Below are positions 1 to 9,017 of a DNA stretch of 22,177 nt, piece after piece. A program made the position numbers and the translations under genes. This stretch comes from Pigoraptor vietnamica (lineage: Eukaryota; Opisthokonta; Filasterea). The notes under the pieces were generated by a model. That model had not been told where the DNA came from and did not search any database. It worked only from the letters and a program-made list of their open reading frames with translations. The stretch's first letter is position 1, and each line of letters starts with the position of its first letter. The stretch spans positions 1 through 22,177 of the forward strand of contig CALSCQ010002239.1 in assembly GCA_943704525.1 (NCBI GenBank), in the 5' to 3' direction.

Positions 1-115
<115 letters not shown>

Positions 116-187
116 GTGGAGTGTGGAGTCGGTGGACACGCGTCTATTGCCGGATCTAAGCTGATCCGACATTTCTCTCTCTCGTAG

Positions 188-1010
188 CTCACGTGGCAGC
201 CGTCGGTTGTGGTGCCGATGTTTGCGGCTGTGATGTGCGCCATATCTATTGGAAATCGTCTGTCTCCATCCACCTACGACGCCCTTCGCCTGCGGTGCGT
301 GTCTGCTCTATTGCTTTCTTTGCGGCAGTATGAGTGCAACGACGGAATTGGCCGTTCTACTTGAATGCCACGCGGGATTGTGGGCTGGCGCCGTGTGTCT
401 GACTCTGATAGGCAACGTGCACAAACCGCGCAGGAAGGGACTCCCGCACCCTCCGCCGGAGCGATGCGAGCGCCCGTCCAAGCTGACGGCCCGCGATTTC
501 ATGAACGCAACGCCCCATTGCGTTCCCCGCGCGGTCACCATGCGCTAAGTGGCGACGCTCCTCGCAAACACGACCTCCCGCCATCCGTCGTACCCTTACG
601 TCGACACGCTGAACCGCAGGCGTCTGTTGGGTGCTGCGTGTAAGGAAGGACTGGTTTCTGTGCTTGTGCGGTGGGCGGCGGGGCAGGGAGGGTCGGGGCC
701 ATCCCACTTCAGTCCCGCGCCTTCGAAGCGCGCATCCTTGTCGATGGAAATGGACAGAATGTTCTCAAGCGGTTACCCTCCGACCGTGGGTCCGGACGAC
801 GTCGTTGACTTGCATCATTACCTCGCACCCGGCGACGTCGACAACAGCCCCCTGCAGGTCGCTACGGGCGCTTCAATGGCGGATGTGCAAGAAATGTTTT
901 CGCTGCTGGGTGCGAACAGGCTGCTTGTCGTCGGTCGGGGCGGGCGGCTGGCGGGCCTGATCACGCGAAGGATGCTTCTTGCGGTGCTCAGCCGAAGCGA
1001 CTGGCACTAA
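188..1010 (+). CDS. CLC-type chloride channel/transporter, C-terminal part, with one in-frame stop
   Basis: Two exons are visible: 188-294 and 434-1010, joined in phase 2 across a 139-bp GT-AG intron. The first encodes the last membrane helix of a CLC protein (LTWQPSVVVPMFAAV, then SPSTYDALRLR, which matches the helix and SLYDSIIRIK-type segment before the CBS domains of CLC-1/2 proteins), followed by KGLPHPPPE. The second holds CBS1 (LTARDFMN, VPRAVTM, then VATLLANT, YPYVD) and CBS2 (SPLQVATGASMADVQEMF, GANRLLVVGRGG, GLITRRMLL), ending SRSDWH and TAA. CLC proteins are dimeric anion channels or Cl-/H+ exchangers; the CBS pair regulates gating. The N-terminal part lies left of the window. Odd: codon 546-548 is TAA exactly inside an otherwise seamless CBS1. 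No intron I could draw removes it in frame. Either the gene is a recent pseudogene or allele, or the base is wrong. Confidence 0.8.
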
Positions 1011-1630
1011 TTTAGGGCGGCGCTGCGCATGTCTCCAGCGGCGTCGGGAGTGCAATGGCGTTGTGCCGTGGGAATCCGAATGACATTGATAATCTAGTTC
1101 AATAGAGCGTCGACGACAGCACTGTCTTGAAATAGTGACAATAGACGAGTGGACGGACGCAAACTCCCATTACAGTAACCGCAGCTGTTATTTCATTGGT
1201 GGGCGATGCCTGGCGTCGTGTGCATACTGCAGTGACACAAAGCTTCCAATTTCGCGCGTTGTTGATTAGAGGCGTCTGTGTTGCATAGGTTAAGAATGGA
1301 CCAACGGCCGTCCCATGCGCAAGCGGGTGCTCGTTTATTCGGCAGCACGGGTGTGCAGCCGGTGTGGCGGACGGTAGAGCAGAAAGAGTAAGTCCCGTCG
1401 GTAAAACGACGCACTTTGCGCACGCATTATAAAACGGCAGGCACAGTGGCGCGGCCGGTCGGCGGTCCATAAGCACCGGTAAAGTGCTCGTCAGCAGCAA
1501 TCGGCGGCGGTACGATGTGCGGCCGGTATTGCACGACTGGGTTGTAAGCGCGCTTTCCATTCGCTTGTCGGTTGTCCATTGACGGCCGCACTAGTGCGCA
1601 GCCGGTATAACACGTCCACGAATGTAGCGT
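1011..1630. other. Convergent intergenic region
   Basis: This 620-bp gap separates the 3' ends of the plus-strand channel gene and the minus-strand receptor kinase gene. I found no exon with recognisable homology on either strand. It should hold the 3' untranslated regions of both genes. The open frames in it are not convincing. Confidence 0.6.
1334..1339 (-). promoter_or_regulatory. Candidate polyadenylation signal AATAAA
   Basis: TTTATT on the plus strand reads AATAAA on the minus strand, 292 nt downstream of the stop codon of the receptor kinase gene. The hexamer is the canonical eukaryotic signal, but one hexamer in several hundred bases has little weight. Confidence 0.25.
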
Positions 1631-4600
1631 CTATGAAATCGACGACAGCGGCTGCTCGTCGGTCTTTGACGCGCGCGAGATGCGCTCGCGCAGCGGCGGC
1701 ACAGGCGCGCCGAGATTCGCCGGGAACACAATGTCTCCCCTTGCGTGCTGTTCGACCATTTCTTCAGCGACGGCCGATATCACGGCGAACGACGGGCGGT
1801 TCGTCGGGTCACGGGACCAGCACGCTTCCATGAGCCGCGCGTAACGGCTTGGGGTGAGCGCCGTGTCGTACGCCGGGCGCAAGTCCTCGTGGATGACCTG
1901 CGACAGTATCCACTCGAGCGACGCGCTGTTCGCGATGATGTAGTCGAGATAGGGGATGTCGGCGCAGATAAACTCCCACAGCACAATGCCTGTTCGTGGG
2001 GGCGTCGGATCAGCTCACTCATGGGCACGTGACAATCCGTCAGGTCGCGTTATGGGACGAAGAGAGTGGTGGATGGAGTACTTAAGGTGCGCACGTGTCG
2101 GTGCAGTGCGTTGTGTGCGCATGTGAGGGCAGGGACGGGCGGTCGACCAAGGGAAGGGGTTGTGTTACGCTGCAGGCGAAGGTGTATGCGCGGCCGACCC
2201 GATCACTCGGCAACGCGATGGCGCGAGAGTGTTAATATCACGCCGTCACTGCCAACGCAACCGGCACCCACCGAACGAGTAGCAGTCGCTGGCCATCGTG
2301 TACGACTCGCCCTTGAGTGTCTCCGGTGGCATCCACACAAGCGTGCCGACGCGCGTCGAGTCGAAGGTGCCTGCGCGTGCGACAGTCGAAAAGACAGCGA
2401 CACGTTGTGTGAGTAACGTAAAGAGCGACAATCATCAAGAGCAATAAGAATTAGGTGGACCACTCACCGAGATGAGTGAGCCCAAAGTCGGCGACCTTCA
2501 GCGTCCACGACTCGTCCACGAACAAGTTCGCAGCCTGCGATTGCGCACGCCCGCACATACGCGTTCAGTTCGCAGCCCAACCGCGGCACATATTTAATAC
2601 GAACAAGAGAGAAGAGGGCTCACGAAGACTGCCCGCCAGCAACTGAGGTGGAGCTTCACGTACCTTGAGGTCGCAGTGGAGGAATGGGACGCTGCCGTCA
2701 CCGAGACCGCCGTGCAGATATTGCATGCCCCTGCGCAAGCGTAGAGGAAACCGGCAGTAAGAAGCGAGACCACAGAGGAGCGACTGGAAGCGGGATGCAT
2801 GCACGAAGAAGGGGGCAAATGGCAGAAGGAAGGAAGTGAAAGCTGCAGTGGAGATAAGCGGCATGCGTGCGTGAAAGTAACAGGGCGACAGGACTGCTGT
2901 TAGCGCGGCCTCTAGCCCCCCGTGACAGTAACAGGGCGACAGGACTGCTGTTAGCGCGGCCTCTAGCCCCCCGTGACAGTAACAGGGCGACAGGACTGCT
3001 CTTGTCTACCCCACCGCGATGCGTCGAGTATCATCTTCAGTCGGAGGCCCCATTCGATGTTGATGCGGTTTACAAACAGAATGTCGTGCACGGATCTGGA
3101 CACCACGCAATGCGCCGCATTAGCGCACTCGGAAGGACACCCACACCTGTGAGAAAGACAGCCGCCGCACACAACAATTTGCACGACATTCAAACTGCAA
3201 AACAAAGCCAACGCACCCGCGCGCCATATACTCCGTTACAATGGCCAGCTTGGCTGCGATCGCAAGGGCCAAGGACATCGTCAGCGGGTCGTCACAGGAT
3301 GGACACACGTGCGCAATGTGACAGTTTACCCACGGTATTCGCAGCTTCCCATAAACAGCAGCACGTTAGGATGGCGGAGTCTACATCCATTCGTTCGTTC
3401 GTTTGTTTGTTTGGGATGGTGAGTTGGCAAACACGTCAGGGCATGCGCACACACGCACAGGCAGACGCACAAACTGAGCCGGCGCGCACGACCACAAACG
3501 CACCTGCACATCGTGTCGATTTCCGCGTGGAACAGCGCCATGCGCCGCTCGTCCCTCTTCGTCAGCGACGCGCCGCTCACGTTCTTCAGCGCATCCCGTA
3601 TGTTGCCAAAGACGCTATTGCCTGGGGTCATCAGAGTGCGACAGCGTCACGACGCGACTCAACACAGACCCATCACAGACCCATCGACGGGCCAATTTCG
3701 CATCGGCTGCTTTCTCCGTCTGCCTCCCTCACGCACAACATGGACATAGACATCCTGCCCCACAAACTTCACCAAACACACAACAGCGCACGCGGCCTCA
3801 CCCTTTGTCCGCTTCACGCCCCCAAGAGCGTTGGCTGCGGTGAGCGCGTACGACACGGCACCGCCCGCCGCCGAGAGCCGCCGCTCACCGGCCTCGTGAT
3901 CGGCGGGAGCGACGTCTGGCACGGGCTTGCGCGAGTGCTCCGGTCGCAGCCGCTCCGGAAATATGCGCTTCACGGCCACGATTGTGCCGCGAAAGCGCGC
4001 CTTGTACACGTCACCAAAGCCGCCGCTGTGACATCATCACAGGGAGGGACACTCAGCATGGGCGCGCGTGACTGAATGTCAACGCGATGCACACTCGAAC
4101 AAAGCACTCTGTGCGTCTCACGCGCGACTCGGGTGCGACTTCATGCACTGCACGCGCGCACGCCCTTGTCTGTGTGTGTGTGCGTGCACACCCACCTGCC
4201 AATAAGAGCAAGAATCGTGAGCTCGCCGTAGTTGATCACGTGCCTCCGCGCGCGTGCCATGCTCCTGCGCTTGCGCCGCACAAACACGGTGGCACCCGCG
4301 ATGGCAACAAACGCGCACGAGCCCACGCACGCGGCGACGGCAATGGCCGTGCGAGACGAGGCCTGCGAGGTGAATGTCTCGCTGCAGCGCACGCCGAGCC
4401 AGTCAAAATCGCACGCGCACGAGCCGCGGCCTGTGTGTGGGTGGAGACAGCAGGGGACTGTGAGTGAAGTGAGGAACAAGGTGGACGACCATGTATTCGC
4501 TGGCTGCCGAGCACACTGTTGTCGGATCAGCGCAAATTACAGACGTGCGTGGTCATCCACTCCACGCCACGGACCCTTGAAAGGGGAAAATCGACCCTAC

Positions 4601-6830
4601 CCGCAGTGCCCTTCACGCATGCGCCATGCACGCAGCCAGGCACGCACACGGCGTCGCTCGGCGCCATTGTCGTCCCGTCCGCCCACTGCACGTCGTGTGT
4701 GAAGGACCACGTCCCGTTCGCGTACGACCCCACAGTAAGTCGAAAGGATTCCCCGACAAAGTTGTGAATCTCGTACGAGCCCACTCTGTCGCCGTTACTA
4801 CGGAAGACGGTCGTGCCAGTCGGTCCCTCAAAGCGCGTCCTGCAAAAGCACGGGAAGCGTGAGCCACATTTGGAGACGAAAGGACCGCGAGTGGGCGATT
4901 GTGGGCGCAAAGCATGCACGCACGCACACATGCACACACGCACGCGACACTGCAACAAGCGGACGGACAACAGACGCCCAAGTCATCCACGCACCTTTGC
5001 ATCGCGTCGAGGTATTCCGTGCGGTTGACGTGCGGGTCCATCCCCGCGGCAAGCAGCGCGTCTGCGCCAAGGACGCACACGTAGATGGCCTCGTACACGA
5101 GCCCCGCGTACGACGACGCGAGGGTCATGTCGGTGAGATTGAGCGTGGGGTGGAGGTTGCTGTTGAGCCGCTTCTGCGCCGCCATGCGACCGACGAATGC
5201 GTCGTACGCCGGGGTTCCCTGTCCAGTGAATGGGTTGGACACGACAAGGCCCTGCATCGCGCGAAGGAGCGACGGGCGCTTGGAGGGGGGGTAGTCGGCC
5301 TGGAGCACGATGTCCACGCCTGCGCTGGGAAAGGGGCAAACTGTCACACAGGCGCGCGTGCACATAGACACAGACAGCGCATAGATTCACACAAGCAGCG
5401 AGTAGAGCTGCAGCCGCAAAAGTTACGCCAAGGCAGCTTCGAGTCTAGATCGCCGCAGTGAGCACGCTGTTCCCTATCCCTCCACGCCCTTCAGCGTCCG
5501 AGCCCTAATTGTGCCCAGTGCATTCATTATCTTATGCACTTCGCGCACTCACCGTCGCCGCCAAGCCAAGCGTACCCAGGCCCCGTTATGCCGGCCTCGT
5601 GCGCTGCGATGAGAGCGCCCGCGGCGTCCTTCTCGAGGGAGAGGAGGACAATAACACGCGCGCCAATTTTGGCCACGGCGCTGCGAACGACGGAGTGAAT
5701 TGTGACGACTGCGATGCGTGGAACTAAGGACAGCACACACAAGGAAAGGGAGCGCACGAAAACCACACACGAGAACCTATCGGCACGCGCGCCATCCTAA
5801 CCCAAACTACAGATGAAACAGAAAACAAGCCGCTAAAAGTTCTCTCACGCACACTCACTCACTCTCACACAGGCATCGCCTCACTCCCACGCACGCACGC
5901 GCACGCGCACGCACACTCACTCACTCACACACACGTAAGCGCACGCACACGCACCAGACACACACACACACACACTCGTCGCAGCAGCACTGACACGACA
6001 ACCCACTCGACGGCGACCGCGGCCGTTTCGTACGAGAACTGGTACGTCGCAAGCACGTTGATGCCGTGCGCGGCACATTCGGCCGCAAAGCGCTGCGAGA
6101 GTGCCGTGGAGTAGTCGTCCATTCCGGACAACACGGCGACCGTGTCCCACCCGAAGTGGAGCACGAGGCGCGCGAGAGCGAGGCCTGCGCAAACACACGG
6201 CGTGTGAGTAGTGAACCGGAGGACGGGAGCGTACACACACACACACACGCACACACGGATACACACACACACACACGCACGCACGCACACACACACACAC
6301 ACACACGCGCGCGACACAATGAACCCACTCTGTTCGTCGTCAGGCGCGCACGTCCTCATGAAGCTCCCGTATTCGTTGTCGTCGCTCAGCGCGGGCGATG
6401 TCGAAAACGCCGATATCTGCGGCACGCCGTCAATCGCGAGGTACAGGTTGGCCACCATCGACTCGAACGACACGCCGCTTCCGAGAAGCACGTCGATGTT
6501 GTCCTGCGTGTGCAGCGCGTACGCCTCCCGCGCTGTCAAGCGACGGCTCGTCACGTCGTCGTCATCTGTGCCAAGCCGTCCGCGGTACCGCAGTTCGACG
6601 GTGAAGTTTGTTTGCATGGACTGCGCCGCGGGCGTGCTGCGGTTGCGCACCTCCTCGAGCGCGAGGGCGATGATGTCGCGCTGCATGCGCGTCTCGGTCG
6701 CCTCCGTGGTCCACGAGCTCATGAAGCCGACGCGGAGGGTAAAGTTGGTGGCAATCGGACGGGGCGTCGCGTGTGAGACGCCCGCAAGAGCGGCGAGGAA
6801 GAGCAGGCAGATGCACGCACACGCCCCCAT
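1631..6830 (-). CDS. Receptor kinase: ANF/periplasmic-binding ectodomain, EGF-like module, TM, TKL kinase
   Basis: Fifteen exons, all phases consistent: 6830-6329, 6184-5995, 5680-5553, 5319-4995, 4839-4601, 4430-4196, 4025-3802, 3621-3504, 3380-3334, 3253-3217, 3095-3015, 2730-2664, 2534-2468, 2370-2272, 1989-1631 (TAG), giving about 905 residues. The start at 6830 gives a signal peptide (GACACICLLFLAALAGVSHA). Residues about 25-460 read as a type I periplasmic-binding/ANF receptor fold (ALEEVRNRST, APDDEQS, LHFGWDTVAVLSGMDDYS, KIGARVIVLLS, GYAWLGGDG, FEGPTGTTVF). An EGF-like six-cysteine module ends near 477. The membrane helix is about 489-512, followed by RRKRR. The kinase starts near 530: GSGGFGDVYKARFRG, VAVK, alpha-C AEID, RHPNVLLFMG, IVTEYMARGS, HCDLKAANLF, ADFG, MPPE, CWSRDPTNRPSF. 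It probably binds a small extracellular ligand and signals by Ser/Thr or dual-specificity phosphorylation. Unsure: the donor of exon 2 (5994) could lie slightly elsewhere. Confidence 0.9.
2871..3000. repeat. 51-bp tandem repeat, about 2.5 copies
   Basis: A 51-bp unit starting GTGACAGTAACAGGGCGACA occurs at 2871-2921, 2922-2972 and as a 28-bp partial copy at 2973-3000. The first two copies differ at one base. It sits in intron 11 of the receptor kinase gene, between the exon ending at 3015 and the one starting at 2730. Near identity points to a recent duplication. Confidence 0.95.
5889..5976. repeat. CA-rich microsatellite in receptor intron 2
   Basis: Imperfect (CA)n/(CACG)n/(ACTC)n tract inside the intron between exons 2 and 3 of the minus-strand receptor kinase gene. 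In the sense of the transcript it is TG-rich and lies just after the donor. Confidence 0.85.
6233..6312. repeat. (CA)n microsatellite in receptor intron 1
   Basis: An interrupted CA tract fills much of the 144-bp first intron (6185-6328) of the minus-strand receptor gene. Read in the sense of the gene it is a TG tract directly after the donor. The flanking exons resume with good receptor homology. Confidence 0.9.
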
Positions 6831-6998
6831 TTCGCCCTCCCTTTGCGCTCGAAAGGCCCACTGCCTTTGCCTGACTGACGCGGCGCTGGAGGCCGTGCGA
6901 TGCAAGCCCAGTGTCGTTGTTGTGCAGACAACACGCCGCTCGCGCACATCGCACTATCGCCCGTGTGCCTGCCATTGTTTCCGCACGTGTAAGATAGT

Positions 6999-7040
6999 GA
7001 GAGAGAGAGAGAGAGAGAGCGAGAGACAGAGAGACAGAGA
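6999..7040. repeat. (GA)n microsatellite
   Basis: A GA dinucleotide tract with a few GACA interruptions, 170-210 bp upstream of the receptor kinase start codon. On the minus (sense) strand it is a CT tract, which may fall in the 5' UTR or promoter. Confidence 0.9.
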
Positions 7041-7848
7041 GGGGGAGGAAGGCGAGCACAACACGGCGTGAGAGCAAGAGGGGAATGCACACGGGGGAGT
7101 TTTCATTTGTGGGGAGAGCCCTTGAGGTAACCGTGCACCTGGACAGGGTAAATGGCGCGATGGCGATTGGGCAGACTGGGGGCTGGCGCGTCGAGCGCTG
7201 CGGTTCCCAAGGGTTACCATGCCGTCTTGAAGCTCCTACGTTCCGCCTCTGCTTAAAAGGCCTCTTCGTTGTGGAGGTTGCTCCTCAAAAGGCCCACCAC
7301 TTGGACGTCCGGAGTGCCGTCAGCTGCCGGCCATATGTGCGGGCGTCGGTCGGGCCAGTCGCCTCAGCAGATTCGGCCCGGTGAGGCTGGACTGGGCTGA
7401 CGCTGCAGTACAACTAATAACAAATGCACAGACTCACAAACCGACGCTGCCCTAAGGAGGAGTTGCGAAGGGATTTGCAGTGGCTGAGCGGGAATTCGTT
7501 GCAGGAACGCAAACTGCTGAGCCGCCGGTTGCACGCACGAGTCTTCCCACCCCTCGACAGCCGAGTGTTCACGAGAGCACTTCCATCGATGCGCCGAGGA
7601 GCTTACAGAAAAGGCGCACCTTTGCGCAGTTGGGCACCGCAAAGCTATCCTTCATTAGAGGGAGAGAGCTCCCACAGGACACCACCCCCTTTGAGCACAG
7701 TCGCTCACAGTCGCTTTTCTTCCGCGACGCACGCAGAAACAAGTGCGTCGAGTCGCACGAGAATGCCAATGAACGACGGCCCAGCATCAGATCGATCGAC
7801 CTGCATGGATGAAGCACACACGCTGCGCTACCAGTGCGCTTGTGAGCC

Positions 7849-7928
7849 ACACACACACACACACACGCGCGCGCGCACACACACACACGCACACACACTC
7901 ATACACTCACACTCGCACTCACTCACAC
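7849..7928. repeat. (CA)n microsatellite
   Basis: Interrupted CA/CG/ACTC tract directly downstream (minus sense) of the third DPH5 exon, in the place where the next intron would begin. Confidence 0.9.
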
Positions 7929-8355
7929 ATTTCCACACGTAACGCCCGCGCCGTGCCTCACCCAAACGGATCGCCAACGACGAGAAATGCGACGTCTTCT
8001 CTGTCCGCGTTCTCCAGCATCACTTCACAGCCGCTCTCAACGCACTCGCGATCCGCAATTGCAACAGGCTTGCCATTGTACGCCTCCTGCGCCGGCGGTC
8101 GCCGCGTTACGTCGTTACGCCACGTTTTACACAACTGCTGCGATCATCTCCTCACACAGCGTCAGCGAGCAGGCCACCAGTCGCTCCTCAGCGCGCCTAG
8201 TATTGATGTGTACGCTTCCAGGAAAACGCGCGCGGAATGCTAGGTCACACGGAAGCGTTTTAATCCACTTACGCGCAAATGCCTCCATTACCCATGCGAG
8301 AGATTGCACACGTATACTAGATGTTCGCGTCTTGAGTCGCTGTGACGTTTGTGGG

Positions 8356-8358
<3 letters not shown>

Positions 8359-8401
<43 letters not shown>

Positions 8402-8405
8402 TGTC

Positions 8406-8438
<33 letters not shown>

Positions 8439-8447
8439 TGTGTGTGT
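8359..8447. repeat. (GT)n microsatellite
   Basis: GT tract with a short CTGT interruption, inside the first intron of the DPH5-like gene (8240-8742). It runs straight into the poly-G run that follows. Confidence 0.95.
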
Positions 8448-8472
8448 GGGGGGGGGGGGGGGGGGGGGGGGG
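8448..8472. repeat. Poly-G run, 25 nt
   Basis: Twenty-five consecutive G residues on the plus strand, within the same DPH5-like intron. Exact length is likely to be unreliable in an assembly. The plus strand could form a G-quadruplex. Confidence 0.9.
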
Positions 8473-8847
8473 TGCGCGCGTGCGTGTGTGCGCCGGTGGG
8501 GCGGTGAGTGTCGGTCCCCATCACACGCATACATGAGTTGCTCACAAGTCAATTACACATACACGAGCATGTCTGCTTTTCGCAATACGCACATGCATGA
8601 TGCGGCTGGCAGCAAGATACTCGCGTGTCTATAATACACATGCACACACACACACACACTGCACGCGCGCGCTTTGATTTTGCTCACGTGCGTCTTGTGC
8701 CCATGCATACGCACACACGAATGAGGTGCGCATCTATGGCACTTTGACTGCCTCGAGACCCTTGACGGTGATGTCGGCCTTGTCCTCCAACCCGAGCCCA
8801 ATCCCATAGAGCAGACTTTCCGCGACGGCTTTCAGTTTGTTACTCAT

Positions 8848-9017
8848 CAGTAACACCCGGACACAATATTTCATCCGGGGTGTGTTGTGCTTGTGGCCAA
8901 CCAAAACAACCGGCCAGGTTAAAGCCCGCCGGACGACTTCAAGCAGTGACGGAAACAGTCGCACACACCCCACAGCACGTTTGACACCCGCAGCCGGCCC
9001 CTTGGTGTCTCTCGACC
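8848..9017. promoter_or_regulatory. Putative bidirectional promoter, DPH5-like / PARP1
   Basis: Only 170 bp separate the start codons of the minus-strand DPH5-like gene and the plus-strand PARP1 gene, so both 5' UTRs and core promoters must fit here if both are transcribed. I see no TATA box. An imperfect inverted repeat (ACACCCGG at 8853-8860, CCGGGGTGT at 8875-8883) lies on the DPH5 side. Assignment as a promoter rests on position only. Confidence 0.4.

Larger units (their letters stand above)
6831..7961. other. Upstream region of the receptor kinase gene, including decayed DPH5 3' part
   Basis: About 1.1 kb between the receptor start codon and the last recognisable DPH5 exon. It holds a GA tract (6999-7040), a CA tract (7849-7928) and, at 7213-7256, a stretch also found near 16127-16166. 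On the minus strand around 7760-7710 a weak trace (THLFLRAS) recalls the ATTHTDLVLRA segment that should follow the third DPH5 exon, but it lacks a proper acceptor. I found no intact gene here. It should contain the promoter and 5' UTR of the receptor gene. Confidence 0.5.
7962..8847 (-). pseudogene. DPH5: DPH5-like diphthine synthase, N-terminal exons only (probable pseudogene)
   Basis: DPH5 is the SAM-dependent methyltransferase that makes the diphthine intermediate on elongation factor 2. Three exons are readable. Exon 8847-8743 encodes LLYGIGLGLEDKADITVKGL plus EAVK, the diagnostic N-terminal motif (MLYLVGLGLGD-DITVKGLE in the family). Exon 8239-8178 gives ARVFLEAYTSILGALRSDW. Exon 8086-7962 gives [15 protein letters not shown], then [17 protein letters not shown]. 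The family continues with ATTHTDLVLRA, IHNAS and LLDIKVKE blocks; none is intact before the receptor gene, so about two thirds is missing. Exons 2 and 3 also do not join in frame with canonical splice sites (one base off). The start at 8847 is chosen because it precedes the conserved block by only about 11 residues; another ATG lies at 8874. An intact DPH5 should exist elsewhere, as the gene is nearly universal in eukaryotes. Confidence 0.75.

Noticed and set aside
329-433. Open frame MSATTELAVLLE resembling the CLC motif RMTISLTVILLE before the CBS domains
   Set aside because: It would need a 34-bp intron and put the motif after the later SPSTYDALRLR segment, against the order in CLC proteins. 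Joining 294 to 434 gives the correct order and phase, so this stretch is intron.
2867-4075. 402-codon open frame on the plus strand
   Set aside because: It lies opposite several well-supported receptor kinase exons and includes the 51-bp intron repeat; its product is low complexity with no family match.
5917-6328. Cys-Val repeat proteins in several frames
   Set aside because: Translation of CA/TG microsatellites in introns, no coding support.
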